Positions 1-9,819 of a stretch of DNA of 64,000 nucleotides are shown piece by piece. Position numbers and translations under genes: made by a program. Positions within the stretch are counted from its first letter, which is position 1, and each line of letters starts with the position of its first letter. The notes beneath the pieces were generated by a model. That model saw nothing but the letters and a program-made list of their open reading frames with translations, was not told the origin of the DNA and made no database searches. Source of the stretch: Streptomyces fulvorobeus (lineage in GTDB: Bacteria > Actinomycetota > Actinomycetes > Streptomycetales > Streptomycetaceae); NCBI RefSeq assembly GCF_013167895.1, contig NZ_BLWC01000001.1:5456001-5520000 (forward strand). The letters are read 5' to 3'.

Positions 1-2339
1 GTCGGCAACGTCGGGCCCGCCCTGCGCGGAGGCGTCGTCGTCGAGCGGATCACCGGAACCATCGGGCCGCTCGTACAGGCCGTGGTGCCCGTCGTCGGCC
101 CTGACGGCACCGTCGTGGGCCTGGTCTCCGCGGGCGTCACCCTCGAACGCGTGAGCGGCGCCGCGGAGGGCCAGTTCCCCCTGCTGTTCGGCTCCGCCGC
201 CGGAATCCTGCTCCTGGCCACCGGCGGCACCGCGCTCGTCAGCAGGCGCCTGCGCCGCCAGACACACGGTCTCGGACCCACCGAGATGACCCGCATGTAC
301 GAGCACCACGACGCCGTCCTGCACGCCGTACGGGAGGGCGTGGTCATCGTCGGCGGCGACGGCCGTCTCCTGCTCGCCAACGACGAGGCGCGCAGGCTGC
401 TGGCCCTGCCGCCGGACGTGGAAGGGCGCACGGTCCCGGAACTGGGCCTCGACCCGGTCACCACGGAGCTGCTCGACTCGGGCCGTACCGTGACCGACGA
501 ACTGCACCCGGTCGGCGAGCGCCTGCTCGCCGTCAACCAGCGGTCCACGGACCGCAACGGCGGCCCGCCGGGCAGTGTGACGACCCTGCGCGACACCACC
601 GAACTCCGCGCCCTGACGGGCCGGGCCGACGTGGCACGGGGGCGGCTCAACCTGCTCTACGAGGCCGGGGCCGAGATCGGCACCACCCTCGACGTGGTGC
701 GCACCTGCGAGGAACTGGCGGGCTTCGCCGCCACCAGATTCGCCGACCTCGCCACCGTCGACGTCGTCGAGTCCGTGCTCCAGGGCGAGGAACCGGCCGC
801 CATCCGCGAGGGCACCGAGATGCGGCGCACGGCCCTCAGCGCCGGCCTGGAGGACATGGGCCTGCACCCGGTCGGCTCCACCCTCCGCTTCGTACCGAGC
901 ACGCCCATGGGCTCCGGACTGGGCCGGGGGGAGGCGGTCCTCGAAACGGATCTGGCCGACTTCGCCGGGTGGCAGGAGCAGAACCCCGTACGGGCCCGCA
1001 GGCTCGTCGACAACGGCGTCCACTCCAAGATCGCGGTACCCCTGCGGGCCCGCGGCGCCATCCTCGGCGTGGCCATGTTCTGGCGCTCGGCCAACCCCGC
1101 CCCCTTCGACGAGGAGGACCTCTCCCTCGCCGAGGAACTGGTCGCCCGCGCCGCGGTGAGCATCGACAACGCCCGCCGCTACTCGCGCGAGCACACCATG
1201 GCCGTGACCCTCCAGCGCAGCCTGCTCCCGCACGGTCTCCCCGAACAGAACGCCCTCGACGTCGCCTACCGCTACCTGCCCGCCCACGCCGGGCGAGGCG
1301 GCGTCGGCGGCGACTGGTTCGACATCATCCCGCTGCCGGGCGCACGGGTCGCGCTCGTCGTGGGCGACGTCGTGGGCCACGGACTCCACGCCGCCGCCAC
1401 CATGGGACGGCTGCGCACGGCCGTCCACAACTTCTCCACGCTGGACGTCCCGCCCGGCGAGATCCTCTGGCACCTGGACGAACTGGTCGCCCGCATCGAC
1501 CAGGGCGAGGCGTTCGACCCGACCGAGGCGGCGGTCACCGGGGCCACCTGCCTCTACGCGATCTACGACCCCGCCTCGGGGCGCTGCACCATGGCCAGGG
1601 CCGGACACCTCCAGCCGGTGATCGTCCACCGCGACGGCACCGCCGAGCTCGCCGACGTACCCGGCGGCCCGCCGCTCGGCCTCGGCGGCCTGCCCTTCGA
1701 GACCCTCGACGTCATCCTCCCGAGGGCAGCGAACTGGTGCTCTACACGGACGGCCTCGTCGAGGACCGCCGCCGTGACATCGACGAAGGTCTGGAGCTCC
1801 TGCGCCGCACCCTCGCCGACCACGCGGCCGACCCGCCCGAGCAGACCTGCGAGGCCGTCGTCCGTACGCTGGTGAGCGACCCGGCCCGCGACGACATCGC
1901 GCTGCTCATCGGCCGCACGCACCGGCTCGACGCGGCGGACATGGCCGACTGGGACGTCCGGTCCGATCCCTCGGCGGTCTCCGCCGTACGGGCCGACGTG
2001 TCCCGCAAGCTCGCCGAGTGGGGACTGACCGAGGAGTCCTTCATCACCGAGCTGATCCTGAGCGAACTGGTCACCAACGCCATCCGCCACGCGGCCGGCC
2101 CCATCCGGGTACGGCTGATCCGTGACCGCGCGCTGATCTGCGAGGTATCCGACCACAGCAGCACCGCACCCCATCTGCGCCAGGCGGCCACCACGGACGA
2201 GGGAGGCCGCGGCCTCTTCCTCGTCGCGCAGTTCGCCGACCGGTGGGGCACCCGCTACACCGACGACGGCAAGGTCATCTGGACGGAACAGGCGCTGGCG
2301 GCTTCCCCGCCGCCCCCGCACGTCCGGCGCGGCGCCTGA
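1..2339 (+). CDS. Sensor SpoIIE-type serine phosphatase with HATPase domain (5' truncated, frameshifted)
   Basis: The gene enters from the left edge, so its N-terminus is missing. Visible order: the end of an extracytoplasmic sensor region (nt 1-170), one membrane helix (about nt 175-240), a PAS-like domain (about 290-620), a GAF domain (about 640-1180), a PP2C/SpoIIE phosphatase domain (about 1190-1890) with the metal-binding GGDWFD and GDVVGHG motifs, and a C-terminal HATPase_c domain (about 1950-2310, ELVTNAIRHA). Such proteins act as membrane sensors that dephosphorylate anti-sigma antagonists, and the HATPase domain resembles anti-sigma kinases. The reading frame breaks at about nt 1717-1723: one frame runs to ILP and the next continues EGSELVLYTDG. 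Adding one base in the CCC run restores a 779-residue product. A second protein of the same class lies at 9820. The class is certain; the signal sensed is unknown. Confidence 0.88.
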
Positions 2340-2517
2340 GCGGGCCGACGGCCGTCATCTCCGCGCGGCGACCAGTCAGCCCCGAGCGGCGCCGTGCTCC
2401 CCTGTGGCCGCCCGGCCGCGCTCCGGCACACCGCCCGGGCAGACGATCACAGGACTGAACCATTAAACCTTCCTGTGGTTCTGGCCCGGCTCCCCGGCGA
2501 CGCGTAACGTTGCGCCG
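2340..2517 (+). promoter_or_regulatory. Intergenic region with likely leaderless promoter for the peptidase operon
   Basis: This short gap precedes the M55 peptidase gene. No Shine-Dalgarno sequence precedes the ATG at 2518. A TAACGT hexamer at 2505-2510 sits seven bases upstream of the ATG, the spacing expected for a -10 box of a leaderless Streptomyces transcript. No convincing -35 box is visible. Confidence 0.4.
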
Positions 2518-3351
2518 ATGAAGATCCTCATCAGCGCGGACATGGAGGGCGCCACGGGAGTGACGTGGCCCGCCGACGTGCTGCCCGGAACCCCGCAGTG
2601 GGAGCGGTGCCGCCCCATGTTCACCTCCGACGTGAACGCGGCCGCCCTCGGCTTCTACGACGGCGGCGCCGACGAGGTGCTCGTCAACGAGGCCCACTGG
2701 AGCATGCGCAACCTGCTCCTTGAGCGGCTCGACGAGCGGGTGCAGATGCTCACCGGCAAGCACAAGTCCCTCTCCATGGTCGAGGGCATCCAGCACGGGG
2801 ACGTGGACGCCGTCGCCTTCGTCGGCTACCACACCGGAGCCGGTACGGAGGGCGTGCTCGCCCACACCTACCTCGCCAACTCCATCACCGGGGTGTGGCT
2901 CAACGGGGTCCGCGCGAGCGAGGGGCTGCTCAACGCCCATGTCGCCGCCGAGTACGGGGTGCCCGTCGTCCTCGTCACCGGGGACGACCTGACCTGCGCC
3001 GACGCCGGGGGATACGCGCCCGCCGCCCGCACGGTCGCGGTGAAGGACTACGTGTCGCGGTACGCGGCGGTGTGCCGCACCCCCACCCGTACCGCCGCCG
3101 ACATCAGGGCCGCGGCCAGGGAGGCAGCCGCACTCGCCGTGCGCCGGCCACCCGTGACGGGCGGCTCCTTCACGGTGGAGCTGGAGTTCGACGCCGAGCA
3201 TCTGGCCGCCGCCGCCACCGTCGTACCCGGCGTCGCGCCCAGCGGCGAGCGGCGGGTCGCCTACACGAGCGGCACGATGTACGAAGGTATTCGCACGTTC
3301 AAGGCGGTGACGACCATCGTGTCGTCCGCCGTGGAGGAACAATATGGCTGA
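2518..3351 (+). CDS. M55 family D-aminopeptidase (DppA-like)
   Basis: A 277-residue protein of the DppA family, zinc D-aminopeptidases that release N-terminal D-amino acids from short peptides such as cell-wall fragments. The family's metal ligands are recognisable: D8 and E10 in SADMEG, H60 in VNEAH, H105 in GYHTGAG, and a glutamate near residue 135 (RASEG). H116 matches the proposed nucleophilic histidine. Length fits the family. It is the first gene of a four-gene peptidase operon; its last eight bases overlap the next start (ATG at 3344), implying translational coupling. There is no signal peptide, so it acts in the cytoplasm. Together with the M20, S9 and S66 genes behind it, a role in recycling or detoxifying peptides with D-residues is likely but inferred. 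Confidence 0.9.
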   Translation: MKILISADMEGATGVTWPADVLPGTPQWERCRPMFTSDVNAAALGFYDGGADEVLVNEAHWSMRNLLLERLDERVQMLTGKHKSLSMVEGIQHGDVDAVAFVGYHTGAGTEGVLAHTYLANSITGVWLNGVRASEGLLNAHVAAEYGVPVVLVTGDDLTCADAGGYAPAARTVAVKDYVSRYAAVCRTPTRTAADIRAAAREAAALAVRRPPVTGGSFTVELEFDAEHLAAAATVVPGVAPSGERRVAYTSGTMYEGIRTFKAVTTIVSSAVEEQYG

Positions 3352-4687
3352 GGCCACCCGCCCGCTCGGTCCCGTGGACCAGCAGGCACTCGACGAATCG
3401 GTGACGTTCACCTCCGAGCTGATCCGGATCGACACCACCAACCGGGGTGACGGCGGCTGCCGGGAGCGCCCGGCGGCGGAGTACGTGGCCGAGCGGCTCG
3501 CGGCCGCCGGGCTGGAGCCCGCGCTCCTGGAGCGCACGCCCGGGCGCACCAACGTGGTCGCCAGGATCGAGGGCACGGACCCGTCAGCCGACGCCCTCCT
3601 CGTCCACGGGCACCTCGACGTCGTACCGGCCGAAAGCGCCGACTGGAGCGTGCACCCCTTCTCCGGGGAGGTCCGCGACGGCGTCGTCTGGGGCCGCGGG
3701 GCCGTCGACATGAAGAACATGGACGCGATGGTCCTCTCCGTCGTACGCGCCTGGGCACGCGCCGGCGTCCGCCCCCGCCGCGACATCGTCATCGCGTACA
3801 CCGCCGACGAGGAGGCCAGCGCGGACGACGGCTCCGGCTTCCTCGTCGACCGGCACCCCGGCCTCTTCGACGGCTGCACCGAGGGCATCAGCGAGTCCGG
3901 GGCCTTCACCTTCCACGCGGGGCACGGTCTGTCCCTCTACCCGATCGCCGCGGGCGAACGCGGGACCGGCTGGCTCAAGCTGACCGCCGAGGGCAAGGCG
4001 GGACACGGTTCCAAGGTCAACCGGGCCAACGCCGTCACCACCCTGGCCGCGGCCGTCGCCCGGATCGGCTCGCACCCGTGGCCGGTGCGGCTCACCCCGA
4101 CCGTCCGGGCCGCCCTCACCGAGATCGCCGCCCTGCACGGCATCCCCGTCGACACCGAGGCCCCCGGCTTCGACGTCGACGAACTGCTGGGCAAGCTGGG
4201 CCCGGCCGCCGCGCTCGTCGAGCCCACCGTGCGCAACAGCAGCAACCCGACGATGCTGGACGCCGGATACAAGGTCAACGTCATCCCGGGCCGCGCCACC
4301 GCCTTCATCGACGGCCGGATGCTGCCAGGCGGCGAGGACGAGTTCCAGGAGACCCTGGACCGGCTGACTGGACCCGGTGTCTCCTGGGAGTTCCACCACC
4401 GCGAGATCCCGCTCCAGGCCCCGGTCGACTCACCCACGTACGCCAAGCTGCGCGCCGCCGTCGAACGCTTCGACCCGGACGGCCACGTCGTGCCCTACTG
4501 CATGTCCGGCGGCACGGACGCCAAGCAGTTCTCCCGCCTGGGCATCACCGGCTACGGCTTCTCGCCACTGAAGCTGCCCGTCGGCTTCGACTACCAGGCC
4601 ATGTTCCACGGCGTCGACGAGCGCGTACCCGTCGACGCCCTGCACTTCGGCGTCCGCGTCCTGGACCACTACCTTCGCACCGCCTGA
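3344..4687 (+). CDS. M20 family metallopeptidase
   Basis: A 447-residue protein of the M20/ArgE/DapE/CPG2 family of di-zinc peptidases and deacylases. The first metal-binding histidine and catalytic aspartate lie in HGHLDVVP, the bridging aspartate in RGAVDMKNM, and the general-base glutamate pair in ADEEAS. A dimerisation insert follows, then the C-terminal histidine region near HGVDERVPV. The start overlaps the end of the M55 gene by eight bases, so the two are probably co-translated. The exact substrate cannot be read from sequence; dipeptides or N-acyl amino acids are the usual ones. Cytoplasmic, since no export signal is present. Confidence 0.88.
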   Translation: MAEATRPLGPVDQQALDESVTFTSELIRIDTTNRGDGGCRERPAAEYVAERLAAAGLEPALLERTPGRTNVVARIEGTDPSADALLVHGHLDVVPAESADWSVHPFSGEVRDGVVWGRGAVDMKNMDAMVLSVVRAWARAGVRPRRDIVIAYTADEEASADDGSGFLVDRHPGLFDGCTEGISESGAFTFHAGHGLSLYPIAAGERGTGWLKLTAEGKAGHGSKVNRANAVTTLAAAVARIGSHPWPVRLTPTVRAALTEIAALHGIPVDTEAPGFDVDELLGKLGPAAALVEPTVRNSSNPTMLDAGYKVNVIPGRATAFIDGRMLPGGEDEFQETLDRLTGPGVSWEFHHREIPLQAPVDSPTYAKLRAAVERFDPDGHVVPYCMSGGTDAKQFSRLGITGYGFSPLKLPVGFDYQAMFHGVDERVPVDALHFGVRVLDHYLRTA

Positions 4688-4706
4688 CCCGACACGGGGG
4701 AACCAC

Positions 4707-6725
4707 ATGGTCACCACAGCGCCCTACGGAAGCTGGCCCTCACCGATCGACGCGGCACTCGCCGCCTCGCACGACGGCCGCCCCGAGTTCGTCGGCACCG
4801 TCGGCGACGAGGTGTGGTGGACGGAGCCGCGCCCGGCCGAAGACGGCCGCCGCGCCCTGGTGCGCCGCCGCGCGGACGGCACCACCACGACGGCGCTGCC
4901 CGCCCCGTGGAACGCCCGGAGCCGCGTCATCGAGTACGGCGGACAGCCCTGGGCCGGGGCCGAGCGCTCCGAAGGCGGCCCGCTCATCGTCTTCGTGCAC
5001 TTCGACGACCAGCGGCTGTACGCGTACGAACCGGACGGGACCCGCGATCCCTGGCCGCTCACCCCCGTCTCCGAGGTCGGGGACGGGCTGCGCTGGGCCG
5101 ACCCGCAGCTCCGCCCGGTCCGCACGGGGAGCGGCGTGCAGGGCGAGGTCTGGTGCGTCATGGAGGAGTTCACGGGCGAGGCGCCCACCGATGTGCGCCG
5201 GGCGATCGTGGCGGTACCCCTGGACGGCTCGGCGGCCGACGACCGCGACGCCGTACGGGAGCTCTCCGACGACCGGCACCGGTTCGTCACCGGGCCGAAG
5301 GTCTCGTACGACGGGCGGCGGGCCGCCTGGATCGCCTGGGACCACCCCCGGATGCCGTGGGACGGCACGGTGGTGATGGTCGCCGACATCACCGACAAGG
5401 ACACCTTCAGCGGGGTCCGCCCGCTCGTCGGCGACGTCGACGAGTCCGTCTGCCAGGTCGAGTGGGACCGGGACGGCTCGCTGCTGTTCGTCTCCGACGC
5501 CGGCGGCTGGTGGGAGCTCCAGCGCATCCGCCCTGATGCCCCGGCGGGCTCCGCCCCGCCGAGCAGCAGGCTGTGCGGCGGCCGGAACGAGGAGTTCGGC
5601 GGCCCCATGTGGCGGATCGGACTGCGCTGGTTCCGGCTCCTGGACAACGGGCTGATCGCCGTCATCCACGGCAAGGGCACCACCCGGCTCGGTGTGCTCG
5701 ACCCGGAGACCGGCGAACTCGCCGACGTGGCGGGCCCCTGGACCGCCTGGGCCGAGACGCTCGCGGTGCAGGACACCCGGGTCATCGGCATCGCCGCCGG
5801 TCCCCGTACCGCCTACCAGGTGGTCGAGCTGGACACCGCCGACGGCCACACCCGGATCATCGGGGCGCACCACCGGGACGCCGTCGACCCCGCGTACTAC
5901 TCCCAGCCGTGCGAACGCGTCTTCACGGGACCCGACGGCCGCGAGATCCACGCCCACGTCCACCCGCCGCACCACCCCGGCCACACCGGTCCCGAGGACG
6001 AGAAGCCGCCCTACGTGATCTGGGCGCACGGCGGGCCCACCGGGCACGCCCCGCTCGTACTCGACCTGGAGATCGCCTACTTCACGTCCCGGGGCATCGG
6101 AGTCGCCGAGGTCAACTACGGCGGTTCCACCGGCTACGGGCGCGTCTACCGCGAGCGGCTCCGCGAACAGTGGGGCGTCGTGGACGTCGAGGACTGCGCC
6201 GCCGTCGCCGAGGCACTGGCCGCCGAGGGGGCGGCCGACCGCGACCGGCTCGCCGTGCGCGGCGGCAGCGCCGGCGGCTGGACCACGGCCGCCTCCCTGA
6301 CCGGCACCGACGTCTACGCCTGCGGGACGATCCTGTACCCCATTCTCGACCTGGCGGGCTGGGCCACCGACGAGACCCATGACTTCGAGTCGCAGTACCT
6401 GGAATCGCTCGTCGGTCCGTTCGCCGAAGTCCCCGAGCGCTACCGCGAGCGGTCGCCGATCCACCGCACCGACCGGCTCACCGTCCCGTTCCTGCTGCTC
6501 CAGGGCCTCGACGACGTGATCTGCCCGCCCGTGCAGTGCGTACGGTTCCTGGCCGAACTGGAGGGCCGGGCCGTCCCGCACGCGTATCTCGCCTTCGAGG
6601 GGGAGAGCCATGGGTTCCGGCGCGCGGACACCCTGATCCGGGCGCTTGAGGCCGAACTCTCCCTGTACGCCCAGACATTCGGCATCGACCGCACTGACGT
6701 ACCACGACTGGAGCTGCACACGTGA
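4707..6725 (+). CDS. S9 family prolyl-oligopeptidase-type peptidase
   Basis: A 672-residue serine peptidase. The first roughly 380 residues form a beta-propeller-like region that screens substrates by size. The C-terminal part is an alpha/beta-hydrolase domain with the nucleophile in GGSAGGW, the catalytic aspartate in GLDDVICPP and the histidine in GESHGFR, in the order expected for acylaminoacyl-/dipeptidyl-peptidases. It is the third gene of the peptidase operon, starting 19 bases after the M20 stop behind a GGGGGAA ribosome site, and its stop overlaps the next start by four bases (GTGA). It presumably trims short cytoplasmic peptides. No export signal is visible. Confidence 0.9.
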   Translation: MVTTAPYGSWPSPIDAALAASHDGRPEFVGTVGDEVWWTEPRPAEDGRRALVRRRADGTTTTALPAPWNARSRVIEYGGQPWAGAERSEGGPLIVFVHFDDQRLYAYEPDGTRDPWPLTPVSEVGDGLRWADPQLRPVRTGSGVQGEVWCVMEEFTGEAPTDVRRAIVAVPLDGSAADDRDAVRELSDDRHRFVTGPKVSYDGRRAAWIAWDHPRMPWDGTVVMVADITDKDTFSGVRPLVGDVDESVCQVEWDRDGSLLFVSDAGGWWELQRIRPDAPAGSAPPSSRLCGGRNEEFGGPMWRIGLRWFRLLDNGLIAVIHGKGTTRLGVLDPETGELADVAGPWTAWAETLAVQDTRVIGIAAGPRTAYQVVELDTADGHTRIIGAHHRDAVDPAYYSQPCERVFTGPDGREIHAHVHPPHHPGHTGPEDEKPPYVIWAHGGPTGHAPLVLDLEIAYFTSRGIGVAEVNYGGSTGYGRVYRERLREQWGVVDVEDCAAVAEALAAEGAADRDRLAVRGGSAGGWTTAASLTGTDVYACGTILYPILDLAGWATDETHDFESQYLESLVGPFAEVPERYRERSPIHRTDRLTVPFLLLQGLDDVICPPVQCVRFLAELEGRAVPHAYLAFEGESHGFRRADTLIRALEAELSLYAQTFGIDRTDVPRLELHT

Positions 6726-7666
6726 CGCTCACGCCCCTCACCCGGCCCGCCCGGCTGCGGCCCGGTGCCCGGGTCGCCGTCGTGGCCCCCAGCGGACCCG
6801 TGCCCGCCGAGCGGCTCGGCGCCGGGCTCGACCTGCTGCGGAGCTGGGAGCTGGAGCCGGTCGTGGCTCCCCACGTCCTGGACGCCCACCCGGAGCTGGA
6901 CTACCTGGCCGGTACGGACGAGGACCGCGCCCGGGACCTCCAGGACGCCTGGTGCGACCCGTCCGTGGCCGCCGTACTGTGCGCCCGCGGGGGATACGGG
7001 GCCCACCGCATGGTCGACCTGCTGGACTGGAGCGCCATGCGGGCGGCCGGACCCAAGGTGTTCGTCGGCTACAGCGACATCACCGCGCTCCACGAGGCGT
7101 TCGCGGTGCGTACGGGGCTCTCCACCCTGCACGGCCCGATGGTGGCGACCGACACCTTCCTCAAGGACCTCCCGACCCAGGAGCACCTGCGCGCCACCCT
7201 CTTCGAGCCGGAGTCGGTCCGCACCCTGGGGCTGGACTCGGCGGCCGCACTGGTCCCGGGCCGTTCCCGGGGCGTCACGTACGGAGGCTGCGTCAGCCTG
7301 CTCGCCACCGGCCTGGGCGCTCCGCACGCCCGGCGGGCGGCCGGCGGCGGGCTGCTGGTGATCGAGGACGTGGGCGAGGACCCGTACCGGATCGACCGCA
7401 TCCTCACTCAGCTCCTGCGTGCCGGAGCCCTCGACGGGATCACCGGAGTGGCGTGCGGTTCCTGGGTGGACTGCGGGCCGTACGAGCAGGTGCGTGCCGT
7501 ACTCGCCGACCGGCTCGGCGGCTTGGGCGTACCGGTGGTCGAGGAACTGGGCTTCGGCCACAGCCGGTCGGCGCTGACCGTTCCGCTCGGTGTGCCGGCC
7601 GTGCTGGACGCTCCGGCGGACGGCGGCCGGTGCACGCTCACCGCCGAGGTGCCCGCACTCGTCTGA
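6722..7666 (+). CDS. S66 family LD-carboxypeptidase / MccF-like peptidase
   Basis: A 314-residue S66 serine carboxypeptidase. LdcA members remove the terminal D-alanine from murein tetrapeptides; MccF members cleave microcin C-like peptidyl nucleotides and give immunity. The catalytic set is visible: serine in GYSDITALH, glutamate in VIEDVGEDPYRID and histidine in FGHSRSALT. Start is GTG at 6722, overlapping the S9 stop as GTGA. Being last in an operon with a D-aminopeptidase, a role in murein peptide recycling or in resistance to a peptide antibiotic is the best inference. LdcA and MccF cannot be separated with confidence from sequence alone. Confidence 0.88.
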   Translation: MTLTPLTRPARLRPGARVAVVAPSGPVPAERLGAGLDLLRSWELEPVVAPHVLDAHPELDYLAGTDEDRARDLQDAWCDPSVAAVLCARGGYGAHRMVDLLDWSAMRAAGPKVFVGYSDITALHEAFAVRTGLSTLHGPMVATDTFLKDLPTQEHLRATLFEPESVRTLGLDSAAALVPGRSRGVTYGGCVSLLATGLGAPHARRAAGGGLLVIEDVGEDPYRIDRILTQLLRAGALDGITGVACGSWVDCGPYEQVRAVLADRLGGLGVPVVEELGFGHSRSALTVPLGVPAVLDAPADGGRCTLTAEVPALV

Positions 7667-7785
7667 CTGCCTCGGGCGGTCTCCCCGGACGGGTGAATTC
7701 CGTCGGCGCGTGCGGAAGTGGGGACGATGCGGGGAAGCCTGGTCCCGGCGTCGACACGGCTACGGCGATGTCACAGCATGAGCGC

Positions 7786-7807
7786 GGCCCCGGTACTTAC
7801 CGGGGCC
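7786..7807. promoter_or_regulatory. Perfect palindrome upstream of secreted hydrolase gene
   Basis: Arms GGCCCCGGTA (7786-7795) and TACCGGGGCC (7798-7807) are exact reverse complements separated by CT. It lies about 120 bases after the peptidase operon and 28 bases before the GTG at 7836. As RNA it could fold with an eight-pair stem and six-base loop; as DNA it could be an operator. No T-run follows. Confidence 0.45.
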
Positions 7808-7835
7808 GGTAGGGGCTTTCGTCGTGGAGGTCTTG

Positions 7836-9611
7836 GTGTCAGGTGCTGTCTCCCGGTTCCGCGGACCGTTCGCCCTCGCGGCGGGGGCGGCGCTGGCTGT
7901 GCCCCTCGTCCTCACCAACCCGGCCCGGGCCGAAGCGGAGCCGTACACCGTCACCCCGCTGAAGTTCACCGTCCGCGCGGGCGACCGGTCGTGCACCGTC
8001 GACGCCGACCTCTACCGCCCCACGGGCGTGGACGCCGCACATCCCGCCCCCGCCGTCCTCGCCACCAACGGCTTCGGCGGCAGCAAGTCCGACGGGTCCA
8101 CGGACACCATCGGCAAGGCGTTCGCCGCGAGGGGGTACGTCGGTCTCGTCTACTCCGGACTCGGTTTCGGCAGGTCGGGCTGTCTCATCACCCTCGACGA
8201 CCCCGCCGTCGACGGAGAGGCGGCCGCCGGGCTCCTCGACTTCCTGGCCGGGTCCCGCGCGGCCGACGACGGGACCGAGGCCGACTACGTCACCCAGGAC
8301 GGGGCCGGCGATCCGCGCGTCGGCATGATCGGCGGTTCGTACGGCGGGGCGGTGCAGCTCGCGACCGCGGCCGTCGACCGCCGGGTCGACGCCCTCGTCC
8401 CGCTCATCACCTGGAACGACCTGGGATACGCGCTCGCCCCCAACAACACCGGTGCGCGCCAGGGCGCCTCCTCCGGCACCCCCGGTGTCTTCAAGTGGCA
8501 GTGGACCAACGGCTTCTACCTGATGGGGGAGGGGCAGACGCTGCTCGGCGCGAGCCTCGACCCGTCCAGGTTCAGCGACCTCACCTGCCTCCACTTCGCG
8601 CCGAAGGCGTGCGACACCATCAGGCTGCTGAACTCCGGGCGCTACCCGAAGGCCGGGACGGAGGCGATGCTCGCCTACCTGCGCGGTGTCTCCCCAGCCT
8701 CCTACCTCGGCCGGGTCAAAGCGCCGACCCTCCTCGTGCAGGGACAGGCCGACACTCTGTTCAACCTGAACGAGGCCACCGCCACGTACAGGACCCTCAA
8801 GGCGCAGGGCACCACCACGAAGATGATCTGGCAGTCCTGGGGCCACAGCGGTGGCCAGGGGCCCGGCGAACTGGACCTGACGGAAGGGAATCTGGAGACC
8901 AGCTACGTCGGCCGGCGCGTGCTCGCCCGGTTCGACCGCTACCTCCGGAAGAAGAACACCGGCACCGGTCCGGCCTTCGCCTACCACCGGAGCTGGCGGA
9001 GCGGTTACGGCACGGCGGACGCCGTGCCCGCCCTCTCCCGGACGATGTACCTCTCCGGCGACGGCACACTGGTCGACGCCCGCTCCGAGGTCGCCTGGGG
9101 CAGTCGCCGGTACAGCAACCGCCTGGTGCCCACCAGTCACTCCGAGAGTTCGCTCGCCGGCCTGACCGGACTGTCCGACCGCGCCCCGTACGACACCGAG
9201 GGCACTTATCTCGGCTGGACCAGCGCACCCCTGACCGCGCCCCTCGACGTCGTCGGCGCCCCGAAGGCCACCCTGAGGGTGGTCTCGCCGACGACGGAGC
9301 GCGTGCAGCACAGCGGCGACGCCTCCGACAAGCTGGTCCTGTTCGCCAAGGTCTACGACGTGGCGCCGGACGGCAGCAGGGAACTGGTGAACCGCCTGGC
9401 GGCCCCGGTCCGGGTCCCCGACGTCACCCGCCCCTTCACGGTCGAACTGCCGGGCACCGTGCACCGGTACGGGGCGGGGCACCGGCTGGAGTTCGTGATC
9501 GCGGCGAGCGACACGGCGTACTTCGGCAACCGGGGTGTCAAGCCTGTGACCGTCACGAGCGCCCCCGAGGACACGGGGTTGCTGGAACTTCCGGTGGTCC
9601 CGGCGGGCTGA
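7836..9611 (+). CDS. Secreted CocE/NonD (S15-like) hydrolase
   Basis: A 591-residue exported hydrolase. A Sec signal peptide (hydrophobic FALAAGAALAVPLVL, probable cleavage after ARA or AEA) is followed by an alpha/beta-hydrolase core with the nucleophile in GGSYGGA, and a C-terminal jelly-roll domain typical of X-Pro dipeptidyl peptidases and cocaine-esterase-like enzymes (about residue 400 onward). GTG at 7836 is chosen because GGAGG at 7826-7830 lies five bases before it; the upstream in-frame GTG at 7824 overlaps that ribosome site. Substrate may be an ester, amide or X-Pro peptide. Its own promoter is likely, with a palindrome at 7786-7807 just upstream. Confidence 0.82.
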   Translation: MSGAVSRFRGPFALAAGAALAVPLVLTNPARAEAEPYTVTPLKFTVRAGDRSCTVDADLYRPTGVDAAHPAPAVLATNGFGGSKSDGSTDTIGKAFAARGYVGLVYSGLGFGRSGCLITLDDPAVDGEAAAGLLDFLAGSRAADDGTEADYVTQDGAGDPRVGMIGGSYGGAVQLATAAVDRRVDALVPLITWNDLGYALAPNNTGARQGASSGTPGVFKWQWTNGFYLMGEGQTLLGASLDPSRFSDLTCLHFAPKACDTIRLLNSGRYPKAGTEAMLAYLRGVSPASYLGRVKAPTLLVQGQADTLFNLNEATATYRTLKAQGTTTKMIWQSWGHSGGQGPGELDLTEGNLETSYVGRRVLARFDRYLRKKNTGTGPAFAYHRSWRSGYGTADAVPALSRTMYLSGDGTLVDARSEVAWGSRRYSNRLVPTSHSESSLAGLTGLSDRAPYDTEGTYLGWTSAPLTAPLDVVGAPKATLRVVSPTTERVQHSGDASDKLVLFAKVYDVAPDGSRELVNRLAAPVRVPDVTRPFTVELPGTVHRYGAGHRLEFVIAASDTAYFGNRGVKPVTVTSAPEDTGLLELPVVPAG

Positions 9612-9819
9612 CCGGCCCCGCGCGCCGGTCTGTCACCCGTATGGAGGTATCGCGCGGCCGGGGCGGTCAGACGAGGCCGCGCGCGTCGCGCCGCCGCAGG
9701 AAGGGACCGCGGACGCCATGAGGCCCCTGTCTGCGGCCGCGCGCGGAACTTCCCGCGAAGTTATGCTCAGGACAGCACAGGAGCAGCCACGGTGATACCG
9801 GCCCCTGCGGAGCGTACGC

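Noticed and set aside
4740..6719. Long minus-strand open frame opposite the S9 peptidase
   Set aside because: It is a high-G+C shadow of the peptidase gene, with no start signal or motif.
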